Part shown: positions 16,902 through 25,959 of the stretch, piece by piece
Numbering within the stretch: the stretch's first letter is position 1
Layout: each line of letters opens with the position of its first letter
NCBI RefSeq assembly: GCF_001693485.1
Contig: NZ_MAXC01000005.1
Location: 119,090 to 183,089, forward strand
Source of the DNA: Bradyrhizobium sp. LMTR 3
GTDB lineage: Bacteria > Pseudomonadota > Alphaproteobacteria > Rhizobiales > Xanthobacteraceae
Direction: 5' to 3'
Length of the DNA stretch: 64,000 nt
Translations under genes and position numbers: made by a program
Notes under the pieces: generated by a model
Seen by the model: only the letters and a program-made list of their open reading frames with translations
Databases searched by the model: none
What the model was told of the DNA's origin: nothing

Positions 16902-18812
16902 ATGAATATCGAGCTGCCGCGCAAGAAACTCGATCTGTCATCGGCCATCGCCGAGGGCGATATCCGTGTCCTGCTGATGGTGCTGGTGCACATGACCGGC
17001 GATGAGCGCTGGCTGGAACCGCCTTACAGGCCCAAGCGCGACGTCCGCCTGATTCCGGATCCGCAGGCCGGCATGCCCCCGGAAATCCAGGGCGAGATCC
17101 GCGCGGCCGTCTTGAAGCTGTTCGCAAACGGTGAACCGAAGCCCGTCTTCACCGATCCCGGCAATGAATTGATGCTGAAGATGATGCGGGCGACGCTGGG
17201 CGAAGACGTGGCACCTGAATATGCGTCGCTGATGCGCGAGGAAATGGGCTTCATTCCCCGGGAGGCGCGCTGGACCAAACCGCCATCGGACGAAAAGCTG
17301 GCGCAGCAGCACGTGCTGATCGTCGGCGCCGGTGTCTGCGCCATCGCGCTCGGCGTCGCCCTTGGCCGGCTCGGCATCCCCTACACCATTGTCGAGAAGA
17401 ACGACGAACTCGGCGGCACCTGGTATGTCAATCGCTATCCCGGGTGTGGCGTCGACACGCCCAACCATTCGTACTCGTTCTCATTCGGCCCGCGTAATCC
17501 GTGGACGCGCTATTTCGCCCAGCGCCAGGAATTGCTCGATTACCTGAAGAAGGTGGCGCTGGAATACGACATCCGAAAGCATCTCCGGCTCAATACGGAG
17601 CTGACGTCGTCGCGCTGGGACGAGAGCAAGCGACGCTGGATATCGACGTTGAAGACCGCCAATGGCGAAGAGATATTTGAATCGAACACGCTGGTCAGTG
17701 CGATCGGTCAGCTCAACGACCCCCACCCAGCGCACTTCAAGGGCGAGGAATATTTCAAGGGCGTGATGCTGCACTCCGCCCTGTGGTCCGACAACATCAA
17801 GCTCGACGGCAAGCGCGTCGCCGTCATCGGCACCGGCGCTACCGCCATGCAACTGGTGCCGTCGATCGCCGACCGTGTGGCGTCGGTCACCGTTTATCAG
17901 CGTACCGCGCAATGGGCACGCCCGGTGGCGGGCTATTCCGATCCCATCGCCGAGGGCGCGCAATGGCTGCTCGTGCACCTGCCGTTTTATGTGCAGTGGT
18001 ATCGCTTCAATATGTTCTGGCGATATGGCGACGGCCTGCTGCCGTTCCTGCGCAAGGACCCCGACTGGCCGCATCCCGAGCGTGCCGTCAACAAAGGTAA
18101 CGACCGGCATCGCGAGGAGCTTACCAATTTCATTCTCTCGGAGTTGAAGGATCGCCCCGATCTGATCGAGAAATGCGTGCCGACCTATCCGCCTTATGGC
18201 AAGCGCATCCTGCTTGACAACAACTGGTTCAAGACGCTGACGAAGCCGAATGTCGAACTGGTCACCGACAGGATCGACCATTTCGCGCGCGACGGCATCG
18301 TCGCCTCCGACGGCAAGTTGCGGCCCGCAGACATCATCGTCATTTCCACCGGATTCAAGGTCACGGAGATGGCGGCTCGCCTCAACATCACGGGGCGCGA
18401 TGGAAAAAATCTGAAGGCGGCCTGGGCCAACGACAACCCAACCGCCTATCTCGGGCTCACGGTGCCGAACTTTCCAAATCTTTTCGTGATGCTCGGCCCC
18501 AATTCAGGTCCCGCACATGGCGGCAGCGTGATCTTCCAGTCGGAGTGCCAGAGCCGCTACATCTCGGCTTGCCTCGTCGAAATGATCGAGCAAGGTATCG
18601 CTGCGATCGATGTTCGCCCCGAGGCGCACGATCGATACATCGAGAAGGTGGATGCCGAGCACGCACAACTGATCTGGACGCATCCCGGGATGACGACCTA
18701 TTACCGCAACAAGCAAGGTAGAGTTTTTTCGGCGATGCCATGGCGTTTCGTGGACTACTGGTCGATGACCCACGATCCTGATTTACAGGATTACCGCCAC
18801 ATGAAGGCCTGA
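16902..18812 (+). CDS. Flavin-dependent Baeyer-Villiger monooxygenase, HAPMO-like
   Basis: A 636-residue FAD/NADPH enzyme that inserts oxygen next to a ketone to give an ester or lactone. The FAD Rossmann motif VGAGVCAIALG starts near residue 139, the GGTW-NRYPG segment follows, the fingerprint FKGVMLHSALW is near residue 286 (last position Ser instead of Pro/Asp), and the NADPH motif IGTGATAMQ is near residue 308. About 135 residues precede the FAD domain, as in 4-hydroxyacetophenone monooxygenase, whose length is also about 640. It lies 15 bases after the SDR gene in the ligase-TetR-SDR operon. The substrate (aryl ketone, cyclic ketone or terpenoid) is not determined. Confidence 0.9.
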   Translation: MNIELPRKKLDLSSAIAEGDIRVLLMVLVHMTGDERWLEPPYRPKRDVRLIPDPQAGMPPEIQGEIRAAVLKLFANGEPKPVFTDPGNELMLKMMRATLGEDVAPEYASLMREEMGFIPREARWTKPPSDEKLAQQHVLIVGAGVCAIALGVALGRLGIPYTIVEKNDELGGTWYVNRYPGCGVDTPNHSYSFSFGPRNPWTRYFAQRQELLDYLKKVALEYDIRKHLRLNTELTSSRWDESKRRWISTLKTANGEEIFESNTLVSAIGQLNDPHPAHFKGEEYFKGVMLHSALWSDNIKLDGKRVAVIGTGATAMQLVPSIADRVASVTVYQRTAQWARPVAGYSDPIAEGAQWLLVHLPFYVQWYRFNMFWRYGDGLLPFLRKDPDWPHPERAVNKGNDRHREELTNFILSELKDRPDLIEKCVPTYPPYGKRILLDNNWFKTLTKPNVELVTDRIDHFARDGIVASDGKLRPADIIVISTGFKVTEMAARLNITGRDGKNLKAAWANDNPTAYLGLTVPNFPNLFVMLGPNSGPAHGGSVIFQSECQSRYISACLVEMIEQGIAAIDVRPEAHDRYIEKVDAEHAQLIWTHPGMTTYYRNKQGRVFSAMPWRFVDYWSMTHDPDLQDYRHMKA

Positions 18813-19351
18813 CATACATGCGCGCGGGAACCCGACAGATGTGTTTACTTGACACCTGCCTTCATCTGCCGCAGCATTTAGCACGACTGCACCTGTAGGA
18901 GTTGCGGAGCATTGGGCTCCCCGCTCCGCAGGCATTGGCGGCTCGGTTAGATGATCGAGACGACACGCAGCGGAAGCGGACGCATCGTCCGTTGGCCAAC
19001 TCTTGGAGAGGAGCATGACGCCACCGGATCAGCCCGGTGACCTTGCTCAGCGCAAGGTCCAGGTGCGGTTGAGGTCATAAGCAGCTGCCAGCCTCATTGC
19101 ACCTTCAACAATCCAAACCTATCCGCAGGACTGGAGCGCAAAGGCCACGCGCAAGCCGGATCCTGAGAACATACTGGTGTCTACCAGAAATCCTTCGCCT
19201 ATAACGAAGATGTAGGGCCCCGCGATGCTCTTATGCACCGGGGCCCATTCGTTTTGGCGGGGCCCATTCATGTGGAATGTCAAAACCGCGTCGCATGGTT
19301 CCGTGCTCTACTCGGATCGGAGATACTGATCCGATGGAACGGGGAAACGCC
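18813..19351. other. Intergenic region with one GC hairpin
   Basis: No gene is supported in these roughly 540 bases; frames on both strands lack recognizable protein features. The only clear structure is the hairpin at 19215-19246. A decayed or regulatory segment is possible. Confidence 0.5.
19215..19246 (+). terminator. Hairpin GGGCCCCG/CGGGGCCC
   Basis: Eight-base perfect arms (19215-19222 and 19239-19246) flank a 16-base loop, followed by ATTCGTTTTGG. It lies 400 bases after the monooxygenase gene and 100 bases before the next start. The T-run is weak, so it may be a terminator or a leader structure of the downstream gene. Confidence 0.4.
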
Positions 19352-19981
19352 ATGGATAGGCCGCGCGTCCGCGTCTACACCGACTACAAGAGCCCCTACG
19401 CGTTCGTCGCCAACAAGCGGCTGTTCGAGCTCGAGGAGATCTACGGCGTCGAACTCGAATGGCTGCCCTACACGCTGCGCATCCCGGAATTCATGGGCAC
19501 GGTGGAGGAGCGCACGCCGCATTTTTGGCGCAAGGTGCGCTACGCCTATATGGACGCGCGCCGCTACGCCAATGCACAGGGCCTCATCATGAAGGGTCCG
19601 CGGCGCATCTACGATGCCTTCTATGCCAGCGCCGGCATGCTGTTCGCGCAGCGCCACGGCCTGTTCCGCTCCTATCATGACACGGTTTTCCGCCGGTTCT
19701 GGAGTCATGATCTCGAGATCGACGAGCTCTCCGAGATCTCCAGCGTGATCGCCTCGCTCGGCGGGTCGTCAGAAGAATTCGAAGCTTACGTCCACGGCCC
19801 CGCGCGGGCAGAGCACGACCGCATCATCAATGAGGCGGAAGCGCTCGGTGTGTTCGGCGTGCCGACCATGGTCTTCAATGGCGAATTGTTCTGGGGCGGC
19901 GATCGCATCGACATGCTGATCGAGCGCATCCGGAATCCACAATCGATCGCGACGGCGCTCGGCAATCGTCACCGGACGTGA
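19352..19981 (+). CDS. DsbA-family / 2-hydroxychromene-2-carboxylate isomerase-like protein
   Basis: A 209-residue thioredoxin-fold protein of the HCCA isomerase/GST-kappa group. The opening VRVYTDYKSPYAFVANKRLFELEE has the SPYAF segment in which a Ser replaces the CxxC cysteines of true DsbA proteins; the insert helical domain spans about residues 50-165; and GVFGVPTMVFNGELFWGGDRID is the cis-Pro loop and C-terminal strand. The ATG at 19352 is preceded by GGGGAAA; earlier ATGs give non-conserved extensions. HCCA isomerases act on aromatic ring-cleavage products with glutathione, but this sequence class is broad. It is a single gene. Confidence 0.87.
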   Translation: MDRPRVRVYTDYKSPYAFVANKRLFELEEIYGVELEWLPYTLRIPEFMGTVEERTPHFWRKVRYAYMDARRYANAQGLIMKGPRRIYDAFYASAGMLFAQRHGLFRSYHDTVFRRFWSHDLEIDELSEISSVIASLGGSSEEFEAYVHGPARAEHDRIINEAEALGVFGVPTMVFNGELFWGGDRIDMLIERIRNPQSIATALGNRHRT

Positions 19982-20101
19982 GATCGCAGACAAGGACCGA
20001 GACCCCGCACGAACTTTGGGCGGCGCCTGCCTGTAATTTGATCGCACATATCGTCGTCAGATCGCCGATGCTGACGTCAGGCGTAGCGACAGGTGCGTCC
20101 G

Positions 20102-21043
20102 ATGAAGACATTCATTCGCGTCGTTGAATTGTGGGTGCCCGACCGAACCCGCACGCGCCTGGAATTCGGCGGCTGCCTTTGCAGCGACGAATATTTGGAG
20201 TTCAAGGCTGTCAGCGAGAACGCGCTGTTTGCCTATGACGAAGGGCTGCCCGGCAAGGCCTGGGCTTGCCGCCGTCCCGTCATCCTCACGAAATTTGCAA
20301 ACTCCTATTTCAAGCGCACGGATGAGGCGATCGAAGCCGGATTGAGCTGCGGCGTGGCGCTGCCGGTTTTTGCCGGCGAATTCCTGATGGCCGTGATGGT
20401 GCTGCTTTGCGGCGACGACGAAAAGCACGTCGGCGCGATCGAGCTCTGGCACAACGATCCCGAGAAGTCCCACGAAATGGGACTGGTCGACGGCTATTAC
20501 GGTACCGCCGACATGTTCGAGTTGAATTCACGGCATACAAAGTTCCCGCGCGGGTTTGGCCTGCCCGGCCGTGCGTGGAAGGCGGGCATGCCGCTCATTA
20601 TCAAGGACCTGCACAATGCCAGGAGTTTCCTTCGCTGGGAGGAAGCGAGCGAAATCGGAATCAATTGCGGTGTCGGCATTCCCTACACGACGCCGCCGGA
20701 CCAGACCTGGGTCATGACCTTCCTGTCTGCGCAGGCAACGCCGATCGCCAGGCGTTTCGAGATCTGGGTGCCGAACCCGGCGCGAACGGAACTGGTGTTT
20801 CAGTCTGGCGATTGCAGCAGGAATGCCGATCTGGCCTCACTCTACACCGCAAAAGCGATACGTAAAGGCGAAGGCAGTATCGGCGGCGCCTGGGCGACGG
20901 GCATGCCCGCCATCAACGAGCATCTGAAGGTCGATGACTCCATCGCAGCGCAGACGGCTCGCGCAGCGGGCATGAACCAGATCGTCGTTCTTCCCGTGAT
21001 CGAAAACGCCCTGCTCAGGGCCGTCTTGGCCTGGTATCTCTGA
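20102..21043 (+). CDS. Protein of three tandem GAF-like repeats
   Basis: A 313-residue soluble protein with no signal peptide, DNA-binding or catalytic domain. It is built from three units of about 105 residues, each opening with a hydrophobic residue-Glu-x-Trp strand (E9, E114 and E220) and each containing a Gly-rich turn before Ala-Trp (GLPGKAW, GLPGRAW, GSIGGAW), then G-P and a hydrophobic strand such as CGVALPVF, CGVGIPY or IVVLPVI. This is the pattern of GAF-type sensor domains. No classic phytochrome Cys site is apparent. It may bind a small ligand and pass a signal to a partner, but none is encoded next to it. A GTG at 20093 is an alternative start. Confidence 0.75.
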   Translation: MKTFIRVVELWVPDRTRTRLEFGGCLCSDEYLEFKAVSENALFAYDEGLPGKAWACRRPVILTKFANSYFKRTDEAIEAGLSCGVALPVFAGEFLMAVMVLLCGDDEKHVGAIELWHNDPEKSHEMGLVDGYYGTADMFELNSRHTKFPRGFGLPGRAWKAGMPLIIKDLHNARSFLRWEEASEIGINCGVGIPYTTPPDQTWVMTFLSAQATPIARRFEIWVPNPARTELVFQSGDCSRNADLASLYTAKAIRKGEGSIGGAWATGMPAINEHLKVDDSIAAQTARAAGMNQIVVLPVIENALLRAVLAWYL

Positions 21044-21167
21044 AGGCGCCTTCAAAAATTCAGCGCGGCGCACGTACACGACAACGGCGCAGGGTCGTGT
21101 CAACAGATGGTGATTAAAACGAATTAAATATTGCTACTCGGCCGGAATTTAAATGAGATAATCCTTG

Positions 21168-21214
21168 CCAAAATAACCGGTGGGAGGCCCGTCCAAAATA
21201 ACCGGTGGGAGGCC
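21168..21214 (+). repeat. Duplicated ribosome-binding-site segment
   Basis: The 22-base unit starting CCAAAATAACCGGTGGGAG occurs exactly at 21168-21189 and again at 21193-21214. Each copy contains GGTGGGAGG; the second is placed four to nine bases before the ATG at 21218 and so acts as the ribosome-binding site. Confidence 0.85.
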
Positions 21215-21217
21215 GTC

Positions 21218-21442
21218 ATGGATACCCGCGCGCAAGAAGAGTTCAACGACCGGCGGAACTTTCTCATTTCGGCAGGCAGGTTTTCAGCCGTAACTCCTCC
21301 AGCGATTACCTTGTTGCTGTCTACTTCCTTGACATCCGACGCAATCGCGGGTTCGGGCAACGGCCTGCGGAAGGGTAACAACGGCTACGGCAATGGTGGT
21401 GGTGACAACAGCCCAAACGGCAAGGATGACCAATACCGCTAA
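21218..21442 (+). CDS. Small membrane/secreted Gly-Asn-rich protein
   Basis: A 74-residue protein. Residues 1-20 are charged (DTRAQEEFNDRRNFLISAGR), residues about 22-44 are hydrophobic (TPPAITLLLSTSLTSDAIA), and the tail is Gly/Asn-rich. The layout suits a signal-anchor or export signal with RR before the hydrophobic stretch. The start is fixed by GGTGGGAGG in the duplicated leader; longer frames have no such site. It precedes the type I secretion genes and a terminator follows. I recall similar small proteins in Bradyrhizobium, but know no function. Confidence 0.65.
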   Translation: MDTRAQEEFNDRRNFLISAGRFSAVTPPAITLLLSTSLTSDAIAGSGNGLRKGNNGYGNGGGDNSPNGKDDQYR

Positions 21443-21794
21443 CGAAGCTGCGCGGTCATCAACCGCCTATTAGCCCGCTCTTTGAGCTAGCATGGCTTCC
21501 GGGGACCAGCCCCCAAGCCCAACCCGGAAGAAGGCGGCCCCAGTTTCTTTCCAGAAACTGGGGCCGTTTCGCTAGATGCCTGCGAGCCGTTGCCGCCGAT
21601 CCCATCGGCCCGTCGGTATTATGCTACTAATTAACCGGAACTCACAGTTATTCAAGGATGCCTTAAGTTGGGCAAACGTGTGGCTGAAATGTCATAGGGG
21701 AATCCGGTTCCGTTTGCTAGCTTGTGCCCGATTTAGCGCAATTATTGAAGCGTTTAACATCAAGTTTTTTCAAATTGGGTGGGGACGGGGGCAG
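21443..21794 (+). other. Terminator and AT-rich leader of the tolC-like gene
   Basis: This 350-base gap holds the hairpin at 21536-21565, then an AT-rich stretch (about 21615-21780) that is the likely promoter and 5' leader of the outer-membrane secretion gene. No further gene is supported. Confidence 0.6.
21536..21565 (+). terminator. Rho-independent-type hairpin
   Basis: GGCCCCAGTTTCT (21536-21548) pairs perfectly with AGAAACTGGGGCC (21553-21565) around a four-base loop. It is followed by GTTTCGCT, a weak T-tract. It ends transcription after the 74-residue protein gene and insulates the tolC-like gene. Confidence 0.75.
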
Positions 21795-23489
21795 ATGAAA
21801 TCGTCGTTTTGTGCGGTCGCCAGCGTGCTTTTGGCGACAGCCGCGCCTGTGGCTGCGGAACCCTTTTCCATTAATGATGCATTGAAGCAGGCCACTCTCA
21901 CGAATCCGGGCGTCGGCGAGGCATCTGCAAATCGGCGCGCAACAGAGTCAGAACTCCGCCAGACGCAGAGCACATTGCTGCCACAGGTTCGCGTGGAGGC
22001 CCGGTACGGTCCTGAAAAATTCGACCAGAGCGCTGCGGTGGTGAGCGGTTCGGCGCTGCCGGTTCCCGCACCCGGAACTGGCACTTGGCGAAATGGAACC
22101 CAAGGGTCGGTTGTCGTACGACAGGTACTGTTCGATGGATTTGCTTCCATTCATGACATCTGGCGGCAAACGGCCAGGGTTAACGCGGCCGCCTTCCGGG
22201 TCCGGGAACGGACAGAACTGATCGCGCTGGATGCAGCGGAAGCCTATGTTGATGTCGTCCGGTATATGAGGCTGGTTGATCTCGGGCAGCAAAACGTTGC
22301 CAACCACGAGCGGATATTCGCCAACGTGCAATCCCGCTTCTCGGGCGGTCGGGCCGGCGAAGGCGACTTGGAACAGGCGCGGGAGCGCGTGGAAAACGCG
22401 AGGGCGACGCTCGCGGAGTTTCGAAGGAATCTGGAGGAGGCCCGGGCCAAGTACCGCAAGGTCGTGGGACTGGAGGCGTATAATCTGCGCTTCCCGGCCC
22501 CGCTGGCGGGGTTGCCGGCTACCAGGGATGAAGCGCTGGCGATCGCGGTTCGCTTCAATCCGACCATCAGGGCTGCGCAGGCAGATGTGGACGCGGCCAA
22601 ACACGCTTTCCGGGTCACGGACGGCGCTTTCGTGCCAAACGTCTCGCTCGAGGGCCGGGCGACCCACCTCGACAATACCTATCCGTATCTCGGCGTTACT
22701 CACGACGACTATAGCGGCAAGGTCGTGATGTCCTGGGACGTCTTCCGCGGCGGCCAGGATGCGTGGCGCCGCACCGAGATGGCCGAGCGTCACACCGAAG
22801 CGACCATGCGTCACGCGCGGTTGCAGCGGGACGCGCTGGAGTCCATCGACAAGGCTTGGGCTGCGCGGACGGTTACTGCAACACGCGTTGCGGCCTTGAC
22901 GCGTCAATTGCAGGCGGACCGGAAAGCCATCGCGGCCTATGATAAGGAATATGAACTCGGTCAACGGTCGTTGATCGATCTGCTCAATGCGCAGAACCAG
23001 TATTTCAACGCGGCGGTCTCGCTGACCTCTTCGCGTGGCGTCATTGTCTTCGCCGACTATCAGATGCTGGCGGCGATGGGGACGCTGCTTGAATATCTCA
23101 AGGCTCCTCCTCCCGTGGATGCTGCGCCGATCGATCTGGCGCCGCTTGGCCTGCCCGTCTACAAGTTTCCGACGCCACGCGTGACCTTGCCGCAAACCGG
23201 ATCGGAGCCGCTGCGTGTTGCAAATGCGGCCATCGACGCTTCCGCAGCTCCCTTGGCCTTTGCTGCCGCGGAACCACGGGCAGGCTTTACCGATCGCTGG
23301 CCGCGTGGGGCTGTCGCAGCAAGGATGCTCGGAGCGCCGGAATGGTTCGCCCAGAAGCATGGCCGTAGCCCAAGCCAGGCGGTCGTCGCTCACGTCGACC
23401 CGACGGCGCAGCTATCGATGTCGTATGCTTCGGCGTATGAGGGCAGGCCGTATTGGCTGTTGTCGGCCTTCCCCTCCGAGAAGAAGTAA
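21795..23489 (+). CDS. TolC-family outer-membrane type I secretion channel
   Basis: A 564-residue outer-membrane efflux protein. A signal peptide covers residues 1-21 (ends APVAAEP), then two outer-membrane-efflux repeats: one opening with FSINDALKQATLTNPGVGEA and one with RDEALAIAVRFNPTIRAAQADVDAAKHAF, both with long heptad-rich helices. ELGQRSLIDLLNAQNQYFNAAVSL is the typical C-terminal OEP motif. About 120 residues after the channel are unassigned. The ATG at 21795 is chosen because it starts the signal peptide; the longer frame adds a non-conserved 73 residues. It should form the outer-membrane pore (LapE role) for the exporter encoded 175 bases downstream and its giant adhesin, and might also serve the second system at 58-64 kb. 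Confidence 0.92.
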   Translation: MKSSFCAVASVLLATAAPVAAEPFSINDALKQATLTNPGVGEASANRRATESELRQTQSTLLPQVRVEARYGPEKFDQSAAVVSGSALPVPAPGTGTWRNGTQGSVVVRQVLFDGFASIHDIWRQTARVNAAAFRVRERTELIALDAAEAYVDVVRYMRLVDLGQQNVANHERIFANVQSRFSGGRAGEGDLEQARERVENARATLAEFRRNLEEARAKYRKVVGLEAYNLRFPAPLAGLPATRDEALAIAVRFNPTIRAAQADVDAAKHAFRVTDGAFVPNVSLEGRATHLDNTYPYLGVTHDDYSGKVVMSWDVFRGGQDAWRRTEMAERHTEATMRHARLQRDALESIDKAWAARTVTATRVAALTRQLQADRKAIAAYDKEYELGQRSLIDLLNAQNQYFNAAVSLTSSRGVIVFADYQMLAAMGTLLEYLKAPPPVDAAPIDLAPLGLPVYKFPTPRVTLPQTGSEPLRVANAAIDASAAPLAFAAAEPRAGFTDRWPRGAVAARMLGAPEWFAQKHGRSPSQAVVAHVDPTAQLSMSYASAYEGRPYWLLSAFPSEKK

Positions 23490-23664
23490 ACGACAGTTAT
23501 CTGAGGTGAGCGTTAATATAATGTGCGGTTAATGACGCCGGAAGTGTCTGCTAATTAACTGTCTGAAAGAATAGCCGAATCCAGCCCATGCTTCGGACGG
23601 CGCTTTATTATATTCTGATGGCTTATTAGCCGCGTCGGTTGCGCGGGTCCTATTTACTTTACTG

Positions 23665-25959
23665 ATGATCAGAGGCACTAGGTTGTTCTCGCGGACCTCC
23701 AAACAGGCGCAAGCTCGGCTGGCCAAAGACGAAGCGGACGGGGTCATTAGCGCCGCCGACGTCCATCCGCCACGTCAGGACCCCCTCGCAGCGTCCCTGA
23801 CCTATCTGGCTGCCCATCATGGCCGAGCGGTAAGTCGCGAGGCGTTACTGGGCGGGCTGCCCATCCTTGATGGACGGCTGTCGGTCGCTCTCTATGACCG
23901 TGCCGCCAGGCGCGCCGGACTGGAAACCGAGGCGGTCAAGCGGGACATCCTCGACATCCCCGCCATCGTTCTCCCTGCGGTCCTGATCATGAAGACCGGC
24001 AAGGCGCTGATCCTTCTGGGAATCGATCAGGCTAGCCAAAGCGCCAAGATCCTAGACCCGACGAACCAGCCTGCCGCGCCGCAGGTTCAGAGCATCAAAG
24101 CGCTCAATGCGGATTACACAGGCTACACCTTCCTGGTGAGAGCCGCGACCGAAGCCAATGCGCGAGCCGTTGCCGCGGGAGATCTTCCCCGGAACCACTG
24201 GTTCTGGTCGGTCGTCAAAGTGCATTGGCGCAGTTACGGGCACGTTGCTCTCGCAGCCTTCCTGATCAACATGCTCGCGCTGGCGACGCCGCTATTCACC
24301 ATGAGCGTGTACGATCGGGTCATTCCGAACGGCGCGCTCCCCTCTCTGGTCGCGCTGGCGATCGGAATGGGTCTGGCCATCGTTTTCGACTTCGTGCTGC
24401 GCACTGTGCGGAGCCGCATCATCGACATGACCGGGAAGACCGCAGACGTCGTTCTCGCCGCCAACATCTTCGAACACGTGATGGCGGTGAAGATGGCGCA
24501 GCGTCCGACCTCAGTCGGCATCATCGCCAATCAGCTTCGTGACTTCGATTCGGTTCGCGAGTTCTTCACGTCCGGCAGCGTGGTCTCTGCGACGGACCTC
24601 ATTTTCGCCGTGCTCTTCATCGCCATCCTGTTCACGATTGCCGGTCCGCTGGCGTGGATTCCGCTCGTGATGCTGCCCATCATGCTCGCGCTCGGATTTA
24701 CGATGCAGCGTCCGCTCGACCGCGCCATAAAACGAATGCAGGCCGAGTCCGCTGCACGCCATGGCGTGCTGGTGGAATCCCTCGCGGGGATGGAAACGGT
24801 CCGTGCAACAGGCGCCGAGGCCCGGATGCAAACGGCCTGGGAGCGGTCGGTCGCAGCAACCGCGCGGTCGGGAGAAGACGTCCATTTCTGGTCGTCGCTG
24901 ACATTGACGAGCGCGAATGCGGCGCAACAGCTTACCAGCCTCCTCCTGCTCATCATCGGCGTGTTTCTCATTCTTGACGGCAAGCTCAGCGTTGGCGCCC
25001 TCGTTGCTGCCAATATGCTGGCTGGCAGGGTTTTGGCGCCGATTGCCGGGATCGCGTCCGTCATTACACGCGGCACCCAGACATTGTCTGCGCTCAAGTC
25101 GATCGACCGTATCATGTCGCTGGAACGCGAGCGGTCTCCGCAACGCGCCTATGTCGCCCGCAAAATTGAGCAGGGCCGCATCAGCTTCGAAAACGTCAGC
25201 TTCTCGTATCCGAACGCGCCCGGCAAAGCGCTCGACAAGGTTTCCTTCAAGATCGAGGCCGGCGAGCGAATTGGAATTATCGGCCGTGTCGGCTCCGGCA
25301 AGACAACGGTCGGACGTCTCCTGCTCGGTCTCTACGAGGCGGAAGAAGGACGCATCCTCGTCGACGGCGTCGACTCCCGGCAATATGATCCGTCGGACCT
25401 GCGCGCCGGCATCGGATTTGCGATGCAGGACACCGACCTCTTCTTCGGGAAGCTGCGCGACAACATTGCGCTGGGCAAGCCCGAGGCGACGGACGAAGAG
25501 GTGCTTGCTGCGGCACGTCTGTCCGGCGTCGAGAGCTTTATCGCCAACCATCCCATGGGATACGACATGCCCATCGCCGAAGGTGGCCGCAGTCTTTCGG
25601 GTGGGCAGAAACAGGCGATCGGGCTGGCGCGCGTGCTCATCAGGAAGCCTCGCGTGCTGTTCCTGGACGAGCCCACCGCGCATTTTGACGTGCGCAGCGA
25701 AACTGAATTCCTGGAACGGCTCAAGGGCATGCGCGGAGAACAGATGACCATCATCATCTCCACCCATCGCCTTTCGCTTCTCGGAATGGTCGATCGTCTG
25801 CTGCTGTTTGACAATGGTCGGCTGGTTGCAGACGGACCACGGGACAAGGTCCTCGCTCTGCTGCAAGGCAAGCCTGCGGCAGCTCCGCCCGAAACCGTGG
25901 CTCAACCCACTGTCGCGCCTCGCGCAGCCCTGGTGCAAAATCCCAATGCCGGCATCTGA
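23665..25959 (+). CDS. Type I secretion ABC exporter, LapB-like, with degenerate C39 domain
   Basis: A 764-residue inner-membrane permease-ATPase. Residues about 35-170 match a C39 peptidase fold, but the catalytic Cys position is not Cys (PLAASLTYLAAHHGR), so this is a C39-like docking domain as in HlyB and LapB. Membrane segments lie between about 190 and 470. The ATPase has Walker A GRVGSGKTT, signature LSGGQKQ and Walker B VLFLDEPTAHFD. The end overlaps the adaptor start by 14 bases. Family knowledge says such exporters move large RTX or BapA/LapA-like adhesins with C-terminal signals; the 4,546-residue adhesin next door is the obvious substrate. Confidence 0.93.
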   Translation: MIRGTRLFSRTSKQAQARLAKDEADGVISAADVHPPRQDPLAASLTYLAAHHGRAVSREALLGGLPILDGRLSVALYDRAARRAGLETEAVKRDILDIPAIVLPAVLIMKTGKALILLGIDQASQSAKILDPTNQPAAPQVQSIKALNADYTGYTFLVRAATEANARAVAAGDLPRNHWFWSVVKVHWRSYGHVALAAFLINMLALATPLFTMSVYDRVIPNGALPSLVALAIGMGLAIVFDFVLRTVRSRIIDMTGKTADVVLAANIFEHVMAVKMAQRPTSVGIIANQLRDFDSVREFFTSGSVVSATDLIFAVLFIAILFTIAGPLAWIPLVMLPIMLALGFTMQRPLDRAIKRMQAESAARHGVLVESLAGMETVRATGAEARMQTAWERSVAATARSGEDVHFWSSLTLTSANAAQQLTSLLLLIIGVFLILDGKLSVGALVAANMLAGRVLAPIAGIASVITRGTQTLSALKSIDRIMSLERERSPQRAYVARKIEQGRISFENVSFSYPNAPGKALDKVSFKIEAGERIGIIGRVGSGKTTVGRLLLGLYEAEEGRILVDGVDSRQYDPSDLRAGIGFAMQDTDLFFGKLRDNIALGKPEATDEEVLAAARLSGVESFIANHPMGYDMPIAEGGRSLSGGQKQAIGLARVLIRKPRVLFLDEPTAHFDVRSETEFLERLKGMRGEQMTIIISTHRLSLLGMVDRLLLFDNGRLVADGPRDKVLALLQGKPAAAPPETVAQPTVAPRAALVQNPNAGI

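Noticed and set aside
21576..21794. Longer N-terminus for the TolC-like protein
   Set aside because: The 73 extra residues precede a complete signal peptide and overlap the AT-rich leader and terminator area.
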